Source of the DNA: Oceaniferula marina
GTDB lineage: Bacteria; Verrucomicrobiota; Verrucomicrobiia; Verrucomicrobiales; Akkermansiaceae
Assembly (NCBI RefSeq): GCF_013391475.1
Contig: NZ_JACBAZ010000012.1
Span: 18,064 to 82,063, forward strand
Direction: 5' to 3'
DNA: 64,000 nucleotides
A model generated the notes under the pieces. That model was given only the letters and a program-made list of their open reading frames with translations, did not search any database and was not told the origin of the DNA. This document shows, piece by piece, positions 63,819-64,000 of this stretch. The translations under genes were made by a program, and so were the position numbers. Position 1 is the stretch's first letter. Every line of letters starts with the position of its first letter.

Positions 63819-63849
63819 ACCATTCTCCCAGTTAAATTGGCAGAATGGT
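63819..63849. repeat. 31-nt near-perfect palindrome
   Basis: ACCATTCT / AGAATGGT outer arms with CCCAG...TTGGC inside; nearly its own reverse complement over 31 nt. It directly follows a TAT and may be the end of another ACCA...TGGT element. Confidence 0.5.
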
Positions 63850-63879
63850 TTGAGTTTAATATGATGAGTCAGTCAGCAA

Positions 63880-64000
63880 GCTGAACGGCAAGGGGGCACT
63901 GAATCTTTTAGATTTTACCGTTGTTGCGCGTCGGTTGCATAGCCCGCTATGCGCCTTCCTTGCGCCTAGTTAAAATCGAAAACCTTCAGTGCCATTCAGC
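63880..64000. repeat. 121-bp palindromic element at window edge
   Basis: Outer arms GCTGAACGGCA and its near-complement TGCCATTCAGC at the very end. Inner arms CACTGAATCTTTTAGATTTTA and its near-complement. Central perfect hairpin GCATAG-CCCG-CTATGC at 63937-63952. The whole piece can fold into one long hairpin. It may run on beyond the window. Confidence 0.6.

Larger units (their letters stand above)
63438..64000. other. Repeat-rich gap to the window end
   Basis: No coding gene. It holds a terminator and four adjacent repeat structures, each listed separately. Confidence 0.6.

Overview
This window looks like chromosome from a member of the Verrucomicrobiota (Verrucomicrobiales/Akkermansiaceae-like; inference). 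The evidence is four short secreted proteins ending in a PEP-CTERM tail of the verrucomicrobial kind (PEPSS..LLGL..RRRK), two formylglycine-type sulfatases, a GH89 alpha-N-acetylglucosaminidase, a sialate O-acetylesterase, DUF1080, DUF3472 and DUF1254 proteins, an SHD1-type domain, and moderately G+C-rich DNA with weak Shine-Dalgarno sites. Housekeeping genes are interleaved (dinG, aroD, hom, cysteine desulfurase, hemL, class II nrdJ, ispF, radC, queD, tRNA-Gly, tRNA-Leu).

Layout. 0-13 kb: coiled-coil lipoprotein (cut by the window edge), DinG helicase, YedF-like DsrE protein, AroD, sulfatase, PEP-CTERM protein, a XylR-like AraC regulator with a near-identical 29-nt operator candidate before its own start and before a DUF3472 protein, homoserine dehydrogenase, cysteine desulfurase, RlpA. 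13-20 kb: MscS channel, then a minus-strand exopolysaccharide export block (two Wza-like proteins, a Wzc-like tyrosine kinase, a beta-barrel, a secreted protein) and tRNA-Gly. 20-24 kb: Nif3-like protein, VKOR-DsbA fusion, tRNA-Leu, HemL. 24-26 kb: a secreted thioredoxin-like gene with an in-frame TGA, then an SH3/BamE-like protein and a 201-bp dispersed element. 26-33 kb: YdcF and sialate esterase-GDSL pair, class II ribonucleotide reductase with NrdR-like boxes. 32.5-37 kb: an A+T-rich orphan gene between two 61-bp direct repeats, then a DUF1254 pair. 37-43 kb: three FKBP isomerase genes, SDR, PEP-CTERM F5/8C protein, orphan CreB-like regulator. 43-49 kb: MBL hydrolase, ispF, radC, sulfatase, HtrA, entericidin, QueD. 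49-56 kb: PEP-CTERM LamG protein, then a GATase-like / PEP-CTERM / GH89 operon under an AraC regulator. 56-64 kb: SulP transporter, a 1380-residue multidomain protein with a YdjY lipoprotein, DUF1080 protein, and a cluster of dispersed repeats.

The strongest observation is at 24385-25068. An in-frame TGA sits exactly where the first cysteine of a thioredoxin WCGPC motif should be (W-TGA-G-P-C-K). The frame stays open for 99 codons after it and keeps the thioredoxin cis-proline motif. A perfect 6-bp hairpin with a 5-nt loop lies 25 nt after the TGA, as in bacterial SECIS elements. I read this as a periplasmic selenocysteine thioredoxin with an N-terminal SHD1-like domain. The YedF-like protein at 2762-3094 belongs to a family linked to selenium metabolism. 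The selenocysteine machinery (selA, selB, selC, selD) is not in the window and must be found elsewhere in the genome.

Cooperation of genes (inference): secreted sulfatases, GH89, sialate esterase and DUF1080/DUF3472 proteins fit breakdown of sulfated, amino-sugar-rich polysaccharides, with two AraC-type regulators next to such genes. The exopolysaccharide block and PEP-CTERM proteins fit an exosortase-linked cell surface.
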